NCBI GenBank assembly: GCA_030068145.1
Contig: JAPJBO010000675.1
Location: 62,001 to 126,000 of the forward strand
Reading direction: 5' to 3'
DNA: 64,000 nt
Source of the DNA: Diplonema papillatum
Taxonomy: Eukaryota; Euglenozoa; Diplonemea; Diplonemida; Diplonemidae
Shown in pieces: positions 10,825 through 21,890 of the stretch (the stretch's first letter is position 1; the number at the start of each line of letters is the position of its first letter). The translations under genes and the position numbers were made by a program. The notes beneath the pieces are model-generated. The model made no database searches. It was not told the DNA's origin and saw nothing but the letters and a program-made list of their open reading frames with translations.

Positions 10825-13800
10825 ATGCCTCCGAGGAAAGAGGACCGGCTTGCCAACAAGGCACTGTTCGAAAGCCAGATGAAAAAAAGTATGCGCGTCT
10901 CCAATTTCTTCTCTCTCCGTCTCAGGAGGGTGTTGCGCCCCCAAGACCACAATCTCGAAACGAAGAACCCAGCGGGCCCCATGGTCATTTCTTATATGTG
11001 GATCGATCTACACCTAAACAACATCTTAACACAATTCGGGAACGTTTCCGGAACAACGGTTGCACATGAAAGAGAAAACGAAGCCAACGAAAAAGTGCTA
11101 ATACAGGAAACCCCCCCAGAGAGGTTTATACCCTGTACACGCGAAGAACGTGAAGAACAACAACCTTTTGCCTTATCATTTTCATCACCTTTGGTCAGTT
11201 GATGCTGATCGTCCGTTGCTTCGTTTATCAGTGCAAACCCTAACTCCGGAAATGTTCCAGTTTCGCATCTGTCTTCTTCGTCTTTGATGCCAACTGCATG
11301 TGAGGCATTGCTCAGTCCAAAAATTAAACTAAGGTTTCCCCCCACGCTGCAGAGGGGGGCCCAGGTGGAGTCGGTCGCAGGAATTTTTTAGCCAGCCAAA
11401 AAGAGCAGAAGCGTGAAAGGGTAGCGTAGTAGAGTAGAGAAGAGGAACGAGTGAGTAGCGGAGGTAGCACAAACTACCCGGACCGACGGAGACCTCAGTG
11501 AAAATTTTCTTGCCCCCCCCTCGTTCCCACCTCAAAACCAGCACCAAAAACAACGACCCCCCGCACCGCAGAAGCTGTGGCGTACGAAATGCGGCCGATC
11601 GTGGAATGCGAGGTGGAGGATCGGTACAAGTGGGGGAAGAAGCTGTGCGAAGGCTCGTTCGCGCAAGTTTACGCGGCGCGCACCATCGACACGAACGAGC
11701 AGCGCGCAATCAAAGTGATGCCGCTGCCGACAGCTGAGACGCCGAAGACGAAGGTTGCGTGGCTGGCACAGGAGATCGAAATCTGCCGGCGCGTGGACCA
11801 CCCGAACATCGTGAAGCTGTACGAAGTGGTCAAGACGAAGGATTCGTTCTGCATGGTGTTCGAGGTCATGAACTGCGACCTATGGGAGTTCCTGCGCAGC
11901 CTGCGAAAGGACAACCGGTGGATCAGCGAGAAGCACGTCGCGAAAACGGTGTGCCCATCTCCATGTCCTCAATCGAATCTGCAAAAGCTTCCTCGTGCCC
12001 AGAGAAATCCGATGCCGTGTTCACAGCGCAGTTTGTCCGCGGACAGTACAGCCTTTCTCACTAGCTGAGCTGCAAGAAGTGACTACCCAATCAGAAAGAA
12101 ACACACCACAAGCTTACGGTTATCAAAGCCCCTGTCAAGGGACGGCGGCAGCGAGGACAAAAAAGTCTCTTGTTGATTATGAAGAGGAAGACTGGGGAAA
12201 GTTGGGTTCACCCCGTCCTTGCTGTCGGCTTAGCTTGGCAGAGGCCGTTGAAACCCTCTGCGACGTTGCTACATCCCTTAATGGTGACAAGTCCGTCCTC
12301 AGTAAGAGCGCCCTTTTTCTTCTTCACTGGTTGATCGTCGGTAGCGAACGTCGCCGGGAATGCGAAGAATGGAGAGGAAAACAAATATTCAAGGGGTTCC
12401 ATCGGTATTCATTCCCCCCCACCCAACAGATGCAATCGCTTCTCGAGGCCGTTGCGTACCTCCACCAGCACGACATTGTGCACAGGGACATTAAGCCCGA
12501 AAACTTGTTAATCAACAAGTACGGCGTCGTCAAGTTGACGGATTTCGGGATAGCAAAGGTTGTGAACAACATGTTCACACCGTTTGGCTCGAGGTCGTAC
12601 ATGGCGCCAGAGATCGTATCCGGGATGCAGCAGGTGCACGACATGGCGTCCGACGATATCCACAAGATCCTGATGACGAAGGAGTCGGCGAAGCAGATGG
12701 ACCTATGGGCGTGCGGCATTGTGTTGTACTTCCTCCTCATCGCCAACTTCCCGACCATCATCGGGAAGTCGCGAGAGCAGCTTTTGCCGGACGCCCGGAA
12801 CTGGCGGCAGGCGATCTTCGAAAAGCACAAGGAGAAGTGGGACCGGGTCGACCCGAACGGCAAGGAGCTCGTCTTCAAGCTCCTGCAGCTTGAGGCCCTG
12901 AAGAGGCCGACCGCCGCCGACTCCCTCAACCACGACTTCTTCAACAAACTGGAGGGGTACCAGCTCGGCGAGTACGACTACAAGCAAGAAAACGACGGCA
13001 TCAACCTCGATGAACTCAAGGTATCCACCCCTAGTTCCTCCCAGCCGCTGCCAGTTTTCGACGAACCCTTGTGAAGGGCCGGGTCGAATACTAAAAACCC
13101 GGAATCTCAAGCGAACTTTAACTCTTAAAAAAAAGTTCTGGGTGGGCGGTGGTGTGCTGAACGGTAGCAGGGTCAACGAGTGGTCGTGTTTTTTGGCAGC
13201 CAGACGCGTGTCAAATAGCTGTTATTATTCGACCCCCGCCTTTGCAAGTGCCGTGGGCATTCATTGCAAATGTGGCGCAGGAGTCTTTTTTGGCTAGCCA
13301 ACGTGAGTTAAAGAGTGAAAGAGTACGTACAGTATAGTGCGTTGCTCAGGGTAGCCGAAGGCCTGACAACCACACTCATGCAACAAATTTACTACAGGAG
13401 TGAGTAGAGACGAGAGCGAGTGTAAATAACGGAGGTAGTGCACAAACTACCCCTGGAATCTCCTCCTGGCCTCAACCGAGGTGGGAAGGAACAGTTAGGA
13501 CCAGCAATGGAACGGTCGGAATCTATTAGGCAGAGCGTCTACTCTTGTTTGCATCAGGCCCTACAAGGAAAGACCCCTGGAAAAAAGAAATCACCCGAAA
13601 AAAAAAGAAGCGAGCGGACCATCAGAGACCACCGCGGAAAAGATTCTTGCCTTTTCTTATCCCTCAAAACCAGCACCAATAACAACGACCCCCCTTCGCA
13701 AGAGTGCCGCAAAAACCTCGCGCAATTCATCCACAGGAAGCCATCACGAAGCACGTGGACATCATGCGAGACAGCTTCGACGTTGACAAGACGGTGTCGT

Positions 13801-13859
13801 TAGCTGACGTCGACCTCGGCGGATCCAACGAGGCCGCCGAGCAAAAAGGGAGTGATTAG
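10825..13859 (+). CDS. Ser/Thr protein kinase (four exons)
   Basis: Proposed exons are 10825-10888, 11572-11948, 12430-13020 and 13737-13859, giving 384 residues. Intron phases are 1, 0 and 0 (donors GTATGC, GTGTGC, GTATCC; acceptors GCAG, ACAG, ACAG) and all join in frame. Kinase landmarks are the ATP lysine K69 in R-A-I-K-V-M, an E-I-E-I-C-R-R-V-D-H-P-N-I-V helix C segment, catalytic D167 in H-R-D-I-K-P-E-N-L, D185 in D-F-G, and E208 in M-A-P-E. The glycine loop is degenerate, L-C-E-G-S-F-A-Q-V, with the first and third glycines replaced. The domain resembles CAMK-type kinases, with a short C-terminal acidic tail. A long insert lies between APE and the D-L-W-A-C-G motif (about residues 212-236). 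Exons 2 and 3 are firm; exon 1 and exon 4 rest on phase and splice signals. Confidence 0.85.
10889..11571 (+). other. Kinase intron 1, sharing its 3' part with kinase intron 3
   Basis: The last ~180 bases (from about 11390) share blocks with 13290-13700 in intron 3 of the same gene: GAGTGAGTAG, CGGAGGTAG, CACAAACTACCC, then CTCAAAACCAGCACCAA and AACAACGACCCCCC just before the acceptors. The copies are diverged and unequal in length. Confidence 0.6.
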
Positions 13860-14202
13860 TAAGAGAGGAGAAGGTCGCTCCCCCCAGGGGGCAAAAAGAG
13901 CGCGCGTCTGCCCCGGTGCTGCTGGATGCCCGTTGCCGCCGAATTGGCCGTCCCCCAGCGGCTTCGTGCCCCCGCCGCAGTCGCGCTCGCGCGTTTGGTG
14001 CTTTTTGGTCGAGTCTCTCGACCCCGTGTGCCCAACGGCTGCTCCTGTTGCCAACAGGGGTTACTTTCCCCCCCCCGTCCGGTGCACTCGTGCCGGCCTG
14101 CCGGCTAGTCTGCCGGACCAGACTCCTGTTGTAGCAGAAACCGTACCCGGACCACTGCACCAGCACCGAAACGCCACACTCTTTCGGGTGGTTGTTTTGT
14201 TG
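13860..14202. other. Kinase 3' flank
   Basis: GC-rich sequence after the kinase TAG. Open frames exist in several phases but none is protein-like. Probably 3' UTR and spacer. Confidence 0.5.
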
Positions 14203-14220
14203 CATAAGCACCTGCCTTGT

Positions 14221-14660
14221 AGGAAATACTTGAGGAGACTGCCAGTTTGCGAAGTCTCATTAGGAAATCCTTGAGGAGACTGCCAGTTTGCGAAGTCTCA
14301 TTTGGAAATCCTTGAGGAGACTGCCAGTTTGCGAAGTCTCATTAGGAAATCCTTGAGGAGACTGCCAGTTTGCGAAGTCTCATTAGGAAATACTTGAGGA
14401 GACTGCCAGTTTGCGAAGTCTCATTAGGAAATCCTTGAGGAGACTGCCAGTTTGCGAAGTCTCCTTAGGAAGAGACTGCCAGTTTGCGAAGTCTCATTAG
14501 GAAATACTTGAGGAGACTGCCAGTTTGCGAAGTCTCATTAGGAAATACTTGAGGAGACTGCCAGTTTGCGAAGTCTCATTAGGAAATACTTGAGGAGACT
14601 GCCAGTTTGCGAAGTCTCATTAGGAAATTCTTGAGGAGACTGCCAGTTGCGAAATCTCAA
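14221..14660 (+). repeat. 41-bp satellite array, 11 units
   Basis: Units start at 14221, 14262, 14303, 14344, 14385, 14426, 14467 (truncated by 9 bases), 14499, 14540, 14581 and 14622. Each is nearly identical, with only one to three changes, mostly AATACT/AATCCT. Each unit contains GAGACT and AGTCTC separated by 12 bases, so each can fold into a hairpin. The unit is the left terminal segment of element A. Confidence 0.95.
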
Positions 14661-14664
14661 AGGG

Positions 14665-14708
14665 CAATAGTGTGGTACTCATCGGCATGCCGATGACTCC
14701 CCACTATA
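14665..14708. repeat. Short inverted-repeat insert with a perfect palindromic core
   Basis: The core TCATCGGCATGCCGATGA is a perfect 18-base palindrome. It is flanked by TAGTGTGGTAC on the left and CTCCCCACTA on the right, which are themselves imperfectly complementary. Related inverted repeats occur at 36219-36262 and 48709-48750 with a different core. Confidence 0.7.
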
Positions 14709-16599
14709 TCGCAACAATATTCCAATCACAAAGGAGGTAAATGTGCTGTAGCCCACACGAAACACAGGTAAATCTGGGTTAGTGGCGGGCGTAAGCGTTC
14801 AACAGGGCCTCCAGCCTGCCTCCGTCGAAATGAGCAAGGCAGTCCCTCGAGTATTTTTCCGTCAGCGCGACGATGGGGTGCCCAGGAAAATAGAACAACG
14901 CGGCGCCAGACGGCCGGCGTGCGAGATGGACATGCAACCCGTTGCTGCAGACTTTTTTGTGTTAACAATGCATTGTTGGTACTAAAAACTTAAGAACTTG
15001 CACTCTAAAAATTAGTAGTTGGCAGCGTACTACATGAAACTTACCATGGCAGGTGAGTTCCGCTAGTTCGCACAAACAAAAGAAAGCGCCAGTAGCTAGT
15101 TTTCTTGGTACAAAGTAAAACCGCCAGCCTTTCAGGTTCAAAGAGTGTTGAACGCAGCGTGGGGTTGACGTTATGGGACCGGCGGTGAACACTGTTTGAC
15201 TTCTCCTAATACGAGCGAGCAATGGGCATTTTGTTGTGTATCTCCATCTCCAGCCGGAGCTCAGAATTGCGACTGCGGTCACAATTCGCTTGTGGAAAAG
15301 TGCATCCCTGACCTTGGTCGAAGAACGCCAGGGGACAAACGAGATACGCTGATGGTCCGTCTGGGAAAGTATAGGTTCTCGGTTGCCCCAGGTGACTTAC
15401 GATTCATCGTGGGAATGTTCCAGCGTAACGACCAAACAGCAGGTCATTGGGGTTTTAGCAACACAAAGTCTAAAGTTCCCACCCACCCACATCCTGGTAT
15501 TCGCTGCTTGCTATCCTATCAGTCCGCGGTATCCGCGAGGTCCAGGGGAGCAGAGTTCCCACCCTCCGTCCCCCGTGACTTCCTGGGGGAGCCTGGTCAC
15601 TCACAAAATCAGTGGCCACCTCAGGGGGTTGCCCCAGAGGTAGGTGAGTGCTCGACGCGCGGTGCCCCTGCCGAAAAGCACTGCCAAGACGGCGGGGGGG
15701 CGTCGTGGGTGGCTGGCCTGGCCGCCTGGCCTGGCGGAGCCACAGTGCCAGGCTCTGCGAGACCCTGAGTCTACACCCCAGTCGTCGGCTGCACGAAAAA
15801 AAGCAATCCAATTGGTGCGAGGGAAACGTTTATCAAGCTTCGAACCCATGCAAGTCCAAAACGATAGAGGCCTTTACCTCGAAGGAACCAACCACCCCTG
15901 GGTGGGCCAGTCTGGCACTTGTTCAGGGATTAGTTTACGTTGCAGATTTAGACCGACAACCGTCTAAATCTGCGAACCGGGGTCGGCCGGGGGAAAAAGT
16001 AAAACATGTGGCGTCGGGGGCGCTGGAGGGCAGACCCATGTGATACAAGCCGCGGTTACTTTGGACGAAGTTGCGGAGGTGTGTCAGCTCCGCCCCGAGC
16101 CACCGAAACGACAGGGCTGACCGAAACGCCCCCAGAAGCACCCCCATAATCGGTCAAGATCTGCATACCCCAGAAACCTCTGAACTAGTACCCTGCCCCG
16201 GGGGGGAGGGAAAAAGGAAAAGAGATCCAACCACCTCCGGGCGGAAATTGTGACACTTGCTGTCGGTTGGGAAAAAAATATGAACAAAAAACGTGGGCTT
16301 CGGGCAGTTAGAGTGCGCCTTGATTTCTCAGGGACAATTCGAAATCCTCGGTTGTGCGGGCGTAAAACCACGTGCTCTGACTGTGTGTTGTATTCTCCAT
16401 CGAAAGAAGATGCGGTCTTGCTGAAGAGATCGAATGGAACACGGGCGTGCAACCGTGTTCCAGTTGATCTTTTTGGGTGTCGAAGGGCTCGCCAGAGCAT
16501 CACTGCGGGTTCGTCTTCCTTTTCGAACGTAGGTAGCTAACGGAAGGGGAGGAAGGGAAGCGAATAGTTGTACCTGAGAGACCTCTGTGGTACCCCCGA

Positions 16600-16840
16600 A
16601 CCTCTGTATTGTATGTACTTCCTGCACAGTTCGTGCGGGGTTTCTGAAACGGCGAGGGCTACGTTTTATAAGTGTGTGGACTTTTTCGCCGCAGTGGTAA
16701 CTGCACGGCTAGTTTTCACGGCGCAGGGGTTTGTGCATCGTGCATACGGAGTATAAACAATGTAGCCCCACACCGTACTGCGTAGTTCCTCGGAGTTCTC
16801 GCGTACTTCGTTACTTCGGGTTTCGGGGGTACCACTCTGG
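16600..16840. repeat. Repeat D, copy 1
   Basis: Blocks GTTCGTGCGGGG, GCGAGGGCTAC, TTATAAG...GGACTTT and ATGTAGCCCCAC...GCGTAGTTCCT reappear, as the reverse complement and in rearranged order, at 41504-41865. It is a diverged dispersed repeat without coding sequence. Confidence 0.55.
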
Positions 16841-17465
16841 TACCGGCAAGGAGGGAGGGCTCCAATAGCATTCAAACAGGACGAGTCCCTGGACCCGGCA
16901 GATTTTCAAGGAGGCGGCCCAGGAAAAAAGAAATTTAGGAAACGGCGGGAAAAAGTCGTTTTACTCCGTCCGCCGCCTCACGCGTTGCCCTTCTCTCTAA
17001 TTTTTGCAACTGTGCGGGGCTCCCCCCCGCCCAGGTCCCGCGTCCCAGCCAACGCTCCTCGCTTCTTACAATTCGCCTACAAGTCCAACCGGTTCGTCTT
17101 TCCCTTTGCCCTTTTCGCTAAACCTGGATTGTTCAGAAAGTTGCAGTTGGTGGTGACTCAAGACTTTTAAGGCCACACACAGGGGTAGCAGTCGTCAGCA
17201 TTGCAGAATGCTTGACGACAAGTGATTCGCGCCACTTCTCCGTGCGAGCGAGTCTCGGAACAGGACTCAAAACTGTGACCCAGGTGGCGACTGCCGACCA
17301 TGACGGGTGCTTGCATCAGGAGTTTGGAACAGCTAGTCAGGACAAGCTCATTGCACAGAGAGAGCTTGCCACATCCTCGGGTGAGATGTGCCGCCTGTGT
17401 GGCACGGGGCCGAAACCCCGTACGCCGGTCGGCCCGGGTTCGAACCCCGCTCATTACACTTTTCA

Positions 17466-17705
17466 GGTCGAAGATTGTTTTCGAGGTTTTGTTGCGTTTC
17501 GGGGTCCAATGTGCCCGAAAATTGCGTTTTTGCGGAGTTTCTCAGTCTCTCGCGGTATTTGGGTCACCACGGGAAACGGAGTCGTGGGCCCCCCCGGGTA
17601 CTGGCGCCGAACTTGCCACCAGAACCCGAACTTAGCTTCGCCCGAACTTTGCTTCACCCAGAATTTAGCTTCGCCCGGACTTTGTTTCGCCCGAACTTAG
17701 CGTAC
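17466..17705 (+). repeat. Repeat G, copy 1, ending in a TTCGCCCGAACT minisatellite
   Basis: The segment CGAAGATTGTTTTCG... to CTGGCGCC is matched in reverse complement at 52205-52380. On the distal side both copies carry an irregular minisatellite of about 15-16 bases with core TTCGCCCGAACTT (AAGTTCGGGCGAA on the other strand). No coding sequence. Confidence 0.75.
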
Positions 17706-17975
17706 AGCTATCACCGCAAGATGAAAACAGAAGTCTTGAGCCGAGTGCCGAATGGAGCTGACAGCCCCCCACGCTCTATCCCTCGAAGGATCCCGCCTCA
17801 CCCACTCTTCGGTTCGACGCTGTCTTGAAAAAAGAGGTCAGTTCCGGAACAGCGACCGATCCCGAAATAAAACACGAACTTAGCTGACATTAAACTCCCA
17901 AAAAAGAAGCTTTCACTCTCTTAAGAAGACACTAAACCACCCCCAAAAAAGAAGAAAAGAGAACGCACGAGCGCC

Positions 17976-19518
17976 ATGTCGCCCCTGGCCGAAGCGATCG
18001 AGAAGACGAACACCGTGGCGAAGCTGGTCTCGGAGTGTCCTTTGGGCAGTTGGGATGACGCGAAGGCTGGGCAGTTGCAAAACAAGCTGATGGAGACCAC
18101 GTACGCGGTGAGGTCGTCGAGTCGGACCAAGAACGATGCGATGACTGAGAGCGGCAAGGACCGGGCGAAGTTGGCCGACATATTGAAAATGGAGAAGTCG
18201 AAAGCGGGCATCGAAGTCATAAAACCGCACAAAAACTCAGCGCCGGTGGCGCTCGTCACAACGAACGACGGCTGGCGCGCGGTGATGAAGTGCCGCGGAT
18301 GGTACGAGGACAAGTCGAGAAGAGAAGAAACGTGCCACAGGCTCGCAGGTTTCCTCAAGCTAGACTCTGTCGTCAGCCCCATCTCCGCAGCCCGAGTCCA
18401 GCTCCAACCTCCCGACAGCGACACGACAGTTGCAGCGCAGCTGGGGCGTGTCATCTACGACGCGTACATGGACGACGATGGGTTCGCACCGGAACACGAG
18501 TGGATCTGCTTGGAGAAAATGGTGCGGGTCCTGCCCCACTCGGACGCGGTCCCCGACGGCAAGCACAAGACGTGGCTGCCGAAGGTTCTCGCCAACAAGC
18601 ACGGGTTCTGCGACGTGGCCACCGCCTACCTCAGCTGCCCGTCCGGCCTGCTGACCGAGCACTCCGCGCACCTTCAAATCCGAGCCTCGGCGGACATGAC
18701 GGACGACCACTTCGTTGAAGTCATCAAAAACATCTCGCAGCAGCACCTCGAAAAATTGGCATTATTTCACACGGTCATCCTCCAGCGCGACGGGACGCCA
18801 GTGAACACGCTGTTGGAGTGTGTGAGGACCGGCGGGAGGGATGCTGAGCAGCCTTACGAGATACGTTTGATCTCGATCGACAACACGCGCACGTTCGGGT
18901 CGATGACGGAAGACGAGCTGAACTTCTCTCTCGACAACGACGACCCAGACCGGCTGGCGTATTGGTACCCCTGCTTCATCGGGTTCCCGGGCGTTCTCAA
19001 GCCGCTGTCCGACAGTTTCCGGAAGGAGGTGCTGGGCTGGGACGCCGGCGCCGTGCAGAGCTTCCTCGAGTTGTTCCTCATCGAAAGCGGCGCACCCGCG
19101 GCGCTCGACGCCCAGCGCTGCGCGGACCGTGTCCGCAAGCTGCAGGCCTTCGTTCGCGACTCGCCGAACAGCAGCATCCGCGACATCGCGTTCCACGTCG
19201 TTCCTTCGTGGAAGAGAGACTGGGATGCCGCCGGTGCTGGTGGGGAGCTCGGCCCTCTTCCGGTATGGAACCGTCACCAACAAAACAAATCACACACATC
19301 ACACACACACCATACCATACACACACACACCGCACCGCCAGTGGGAGGCTGACGTGTTTTATACGCCGACCACTCGGTTTTTCAGCGGAACCCCAAAATC
19401 CTTCACACTTCTACAGGACTTCGAGAAGCTCGTTTCTGAGGGCCGACCGTTCGAAGACTGGACGAAAGTAGTCCGCGCGCGCAACGTGAAGTCCCTGCTG
19501 AAGAAGCGATGCTCACAG
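17976..19518 (+). CDS. Atypical PI-kinase/actin-fragmin-kinase-like protein (3' end missing)
   Basis: Exon 1 is 17976-19262 and exon 2 is 19417-19518, joined by a 154-bp phase 0 intron (GTATGG...ACAG) that contains a CA-rich tract. A GTACAG donor follows exon 2; I could not find the next exon, so the C-terminus is open after 463 residues. The arrangement K105, then Q-R-D272-G-T-P-V-N277, then I-D302-N-T resembles the catalytic lysine, the D-x-x-x-x-N loop and the metal-binding Asp of the PI3/4-kinase-like fold, including actin-fragmin kinase and related protist or bacterial effectors. That match is pattern-based and unverified. The remaining sequence is mixed alpha/beta with no membrane segment or signal peptide. 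Substrate, lipid or protein, cannot be told. Confidence 0.65.
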
Positions 19519-19593
19519 GTACAGCGTTTGTTTCTGTCTGTCTGTCTGGTAGCTTGGCCCCGCTCGGTGGGTCAAGCTAGCCGCTACTTTCAC

Positions 19594-19812
19594 AAGGAAA
19601 TACTCGAGGGGCTGCCTTGTGCTTACTTCGAAGGACTAGAGGGGGAGAAACAATACAACTACAAAATGGGTCTTTTTTGTTGAACGCTTACGCCCGCCAC
19701 TAAACCCAGATTCACCTGTGTTTCGTGTGGGCTACAGCACATTTACCTCCTTTGATCTTTTGCAGCTGGCAGCCTCCTCAAGTATTTCCTACAAAGCAGG
19801 TGCTTATACAAA
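19594..19812 (-). mobile_element. Element A, full-length copy, reverse orientation
   Basis: At about 219 bp this is one of the most complete copies. Its two ends are inverted: AGGAAATACTCGAGGGGCTGCC at the left and, on the opposite strand at the right, AGGAAATACTTGAGGAGGCTGCC. Outside these lie AAGCAC-type bases. It lies just downstream of a splice donor of the PI-kinase-like gene, so it is probably intronic. It has no coding capacity. Confidence 0.85.
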
Positions 19813-20991
19813 AGAAAAAAGTCAGCAACCTCTTTCAACAACTTCAGGAATCATTGCGAAAAGAGCGTTCTGTCATTGTTTGCTTTTGCATCGTACGTCG
19901 TGTGCAACACTCAATATCCAAAACACACCGCAACACTCAATAACCGAGAATGTGGGTCCTCTCAGTGAACATAGAAATCGTCTGAAAGGAATTGCAGTTT
20001 ACTGAGGGAATAGGAGCAAGACGCATGGCTAGACGAGCACGACCACCTCGAATCGACACCAGAATAATTCGGGGTGGGGCTGGCTTCGACGACTAGTATT
20101 ATCCCGGTAAATGGTAGCACTCCTGAACTAGCCCGAACCAACAGGATCAAAGAATGTCAGCCACACCGGTTCCACCCTTTGTTGTGAGATGGAGATGCAC
20201 GAGCCGACCGGAGGAAGGGGTCAGCACAAGCCCCAGGTAGCCAAGCCAGTGCGAGAGGCCAGAAGACGCCTGCTCCAATTCCCAGTATTCCTGTCTGGTA
20301 CACCCGCACGCTGCGTTTCCATCGCGTAGCCGCAATCGAAGAAGTCCGGTGTCTACCAAAGTTGCTTGGTGTGTTTCGAAGCCCTTTTCCAATGCAGCCT
20401 CTCACACAGATCGCCCTGGCCGCGGCGGTCGTTGCCGCCGTGCTGAAAATTCGGTCTTCGCGCTCTTGAATCCCGCCCGCCTGTCGTTGAGTGCGCGCCC
20501 AGCGAACGCTGTCGCAAAGCCAGGTTGCGGCCTCACCAAAATTACCGCGCCCCCCGGCTAATCGAGTGGAATTACTACAGGGGCGGGCGTATATATACTC
20601 CAGACACACCCCCCGAATTACGTGTGCGATTGCAGCACATTTCCTCCCTTTCGTGATCCCGCGGCTGCCTTCCGAGACCTGATGCAGAGGGAGCAGGTCT
20701 GTACGCCCGCAAGTCTCTCTCAGACCCCTCTCTTTTCTCCCTGTTTCAGCGGTCACGAAGACTGCTCCGCTCGCGCACACGACAGCGTTGCGACCAGGAA
20801 AAAATGACACGTCACGCCCACCACGCGAAACAGTGGAGGCATTTGAAGTCAGACGCATGTCAAACTCAACGGGAAGCCCTCTCATTCCCCGCGAATCCCT
20901 GTGGCGAAGGGAACGCTACACGATCAGTCGTGAGCCTTGTTGCTGCGGGTTGTATAGTCCTCGTTCGCCGCCATCCCCTTTATTTATGTGT

Positions 20992-21180
20992 GATGAGCCG
21001 GTCCGTCGCTATCTCTTGAAACTGCATCGAAGTGCCTGCCGCTGTTTATCACAGTGAATCACGGTCCACCACGGTCCATCAGGTCCATCCCTAGTCCCTA
21101 GAGCTGCAAATGGGCCATGGAATTGCCCGGTGCTGTATTCTTCGGTCTATCACGGTCTATCAAGAGGGGATGAACCCGCT
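20992..21180 (+). repeat. Repeat E, copy 1
   Basis: Begins GAGCCGGTCCGTCGCTATCT and contains several CACGGTCCA/CACGGTCTA phrases. A close copy lies at 37297-37466 and a shorter one, in reverse order of blocks, at 49634-49739. Non-coding. Confidence 0.8.
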
Positions 21181-21890
21181 CATGTGAGGGAGATATTGCG
21201 CGGGATCGATCCGGAGACTGAACGGTTTCGTTATTGCTGGAAAGTCTTTGTTCAGCAAGCGTCCAAGTCCGTAGTAGGGCACGTAGGCAATCGGTCCTGA
21301 GCCTTGTTGCTTGGATTGGTAGTCCTTATTCACTACTTGGATGAGGGAGATGCTGTCAGCGATCGATCCCGTTCGCTGCTGCCTCATAGGTCCTCACTCC
21401 GCAAACACCCACCCCCCCCCCGCGGTCAGTCCTCAGTCTCGCTGCTGGGATTGTTGCTGGGTGACTTATGTCCTCCATCACCATCGCCCCTTTTTGGGAA
21501 AGGAAGCTGAACGTTTGCTGTTCCTCGTTAGACGACCATTCCCGCCTTTTGTGTTGGGAGCAGCGTTCCACGCGATCGGTCCTGATGTGGATTGAACGAT
21601 CCTCATACGTGTTCCTCGATGTCCAGCCGGCAGGTTCTTATGCCTTTGGTAAGACGATTTCCCACCTTGCTCCCTGTTGCTTCTCCTAACCTACGAGGGA
21701 GGTTCAGCAAGCTTCCTCCTTGCAAACCGAGCCTCCTTCTATATTGATTGACAAACCTGCACCTTCGTTTCCCCCTCGCTAAATCAGCGCCACACCATGT
21801 CCTACGCGAAACGCAAGCGACCAACCACCACCCAGACCGGCAGAGAACCCTGCCAAGGAGCTACCCAGCATTTGCTGTCCCCAGAACCAT

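Larger units (their letters stand above)
14203..14858 (+). mobile_element. Element A, copy expanded by an internal satellite
   Basis: The left part matches the element A start (ATAAGCACCTGC, then GGAAATACTTGAGGAG) and the right part matches its body (AAAGGAGGTAAATGTGCTGT, AAATCTGGGTT, GCGGGCGTAAGCGTTCAACA) and end (CCCTCGAGTATTT). Ordinary full-length copies are about 215 bp; this one is about 655 bp because the left end has been amplified into a tandem array and a palindromic insert follows it. No coding capacity is seen, so this is a non-autonomous MITE-like element. Confidence 0.8.
14859..17975. other. Gene-free interval with dispersed repeats
   Basis: No supported gene. The frame at 15196-15768 (+) and others have no protein-like character. 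The interval holds a copy of repeat D (16600-16840) and of repeat G (17466-17705). Runs of C and G are frequent, as at 16201. Confidence 0.5.
19519..21890. other. Intron or intergenic stretch after the PI-kinase-like exons
   Basis: This begins with a splice donor, so at least part should be intronic. It contains element A in reverse (19594-19812) and repeat E (20992-21180). Short frames at 20491-20807 and 20788-21057 show no motifs. No terminal exon could be recognised. Confidence 0.45.

Noticed and set aside
14221-14660. CRISPR-like array of regular 41-bp repeats with hairpin arms
   Set aside because: Units are directly head to tail with no spacers, derive from element A, and the DNA is eukaryotic.
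15196-15768. 190-codon + frame starting with a non-ATG codon
   Set aside because: No protein-like composition, no splice or motif support, and overlapping frames of similar length on both strands.
17395-17460. tRNA-like sequence with GGGTTCGAACCCC and a preceding stem-loop
   Set aside because: The putative anticodon loop has six bases and no U33, the T stem has a mismatch, and no D arm or acceptor stem pairs.
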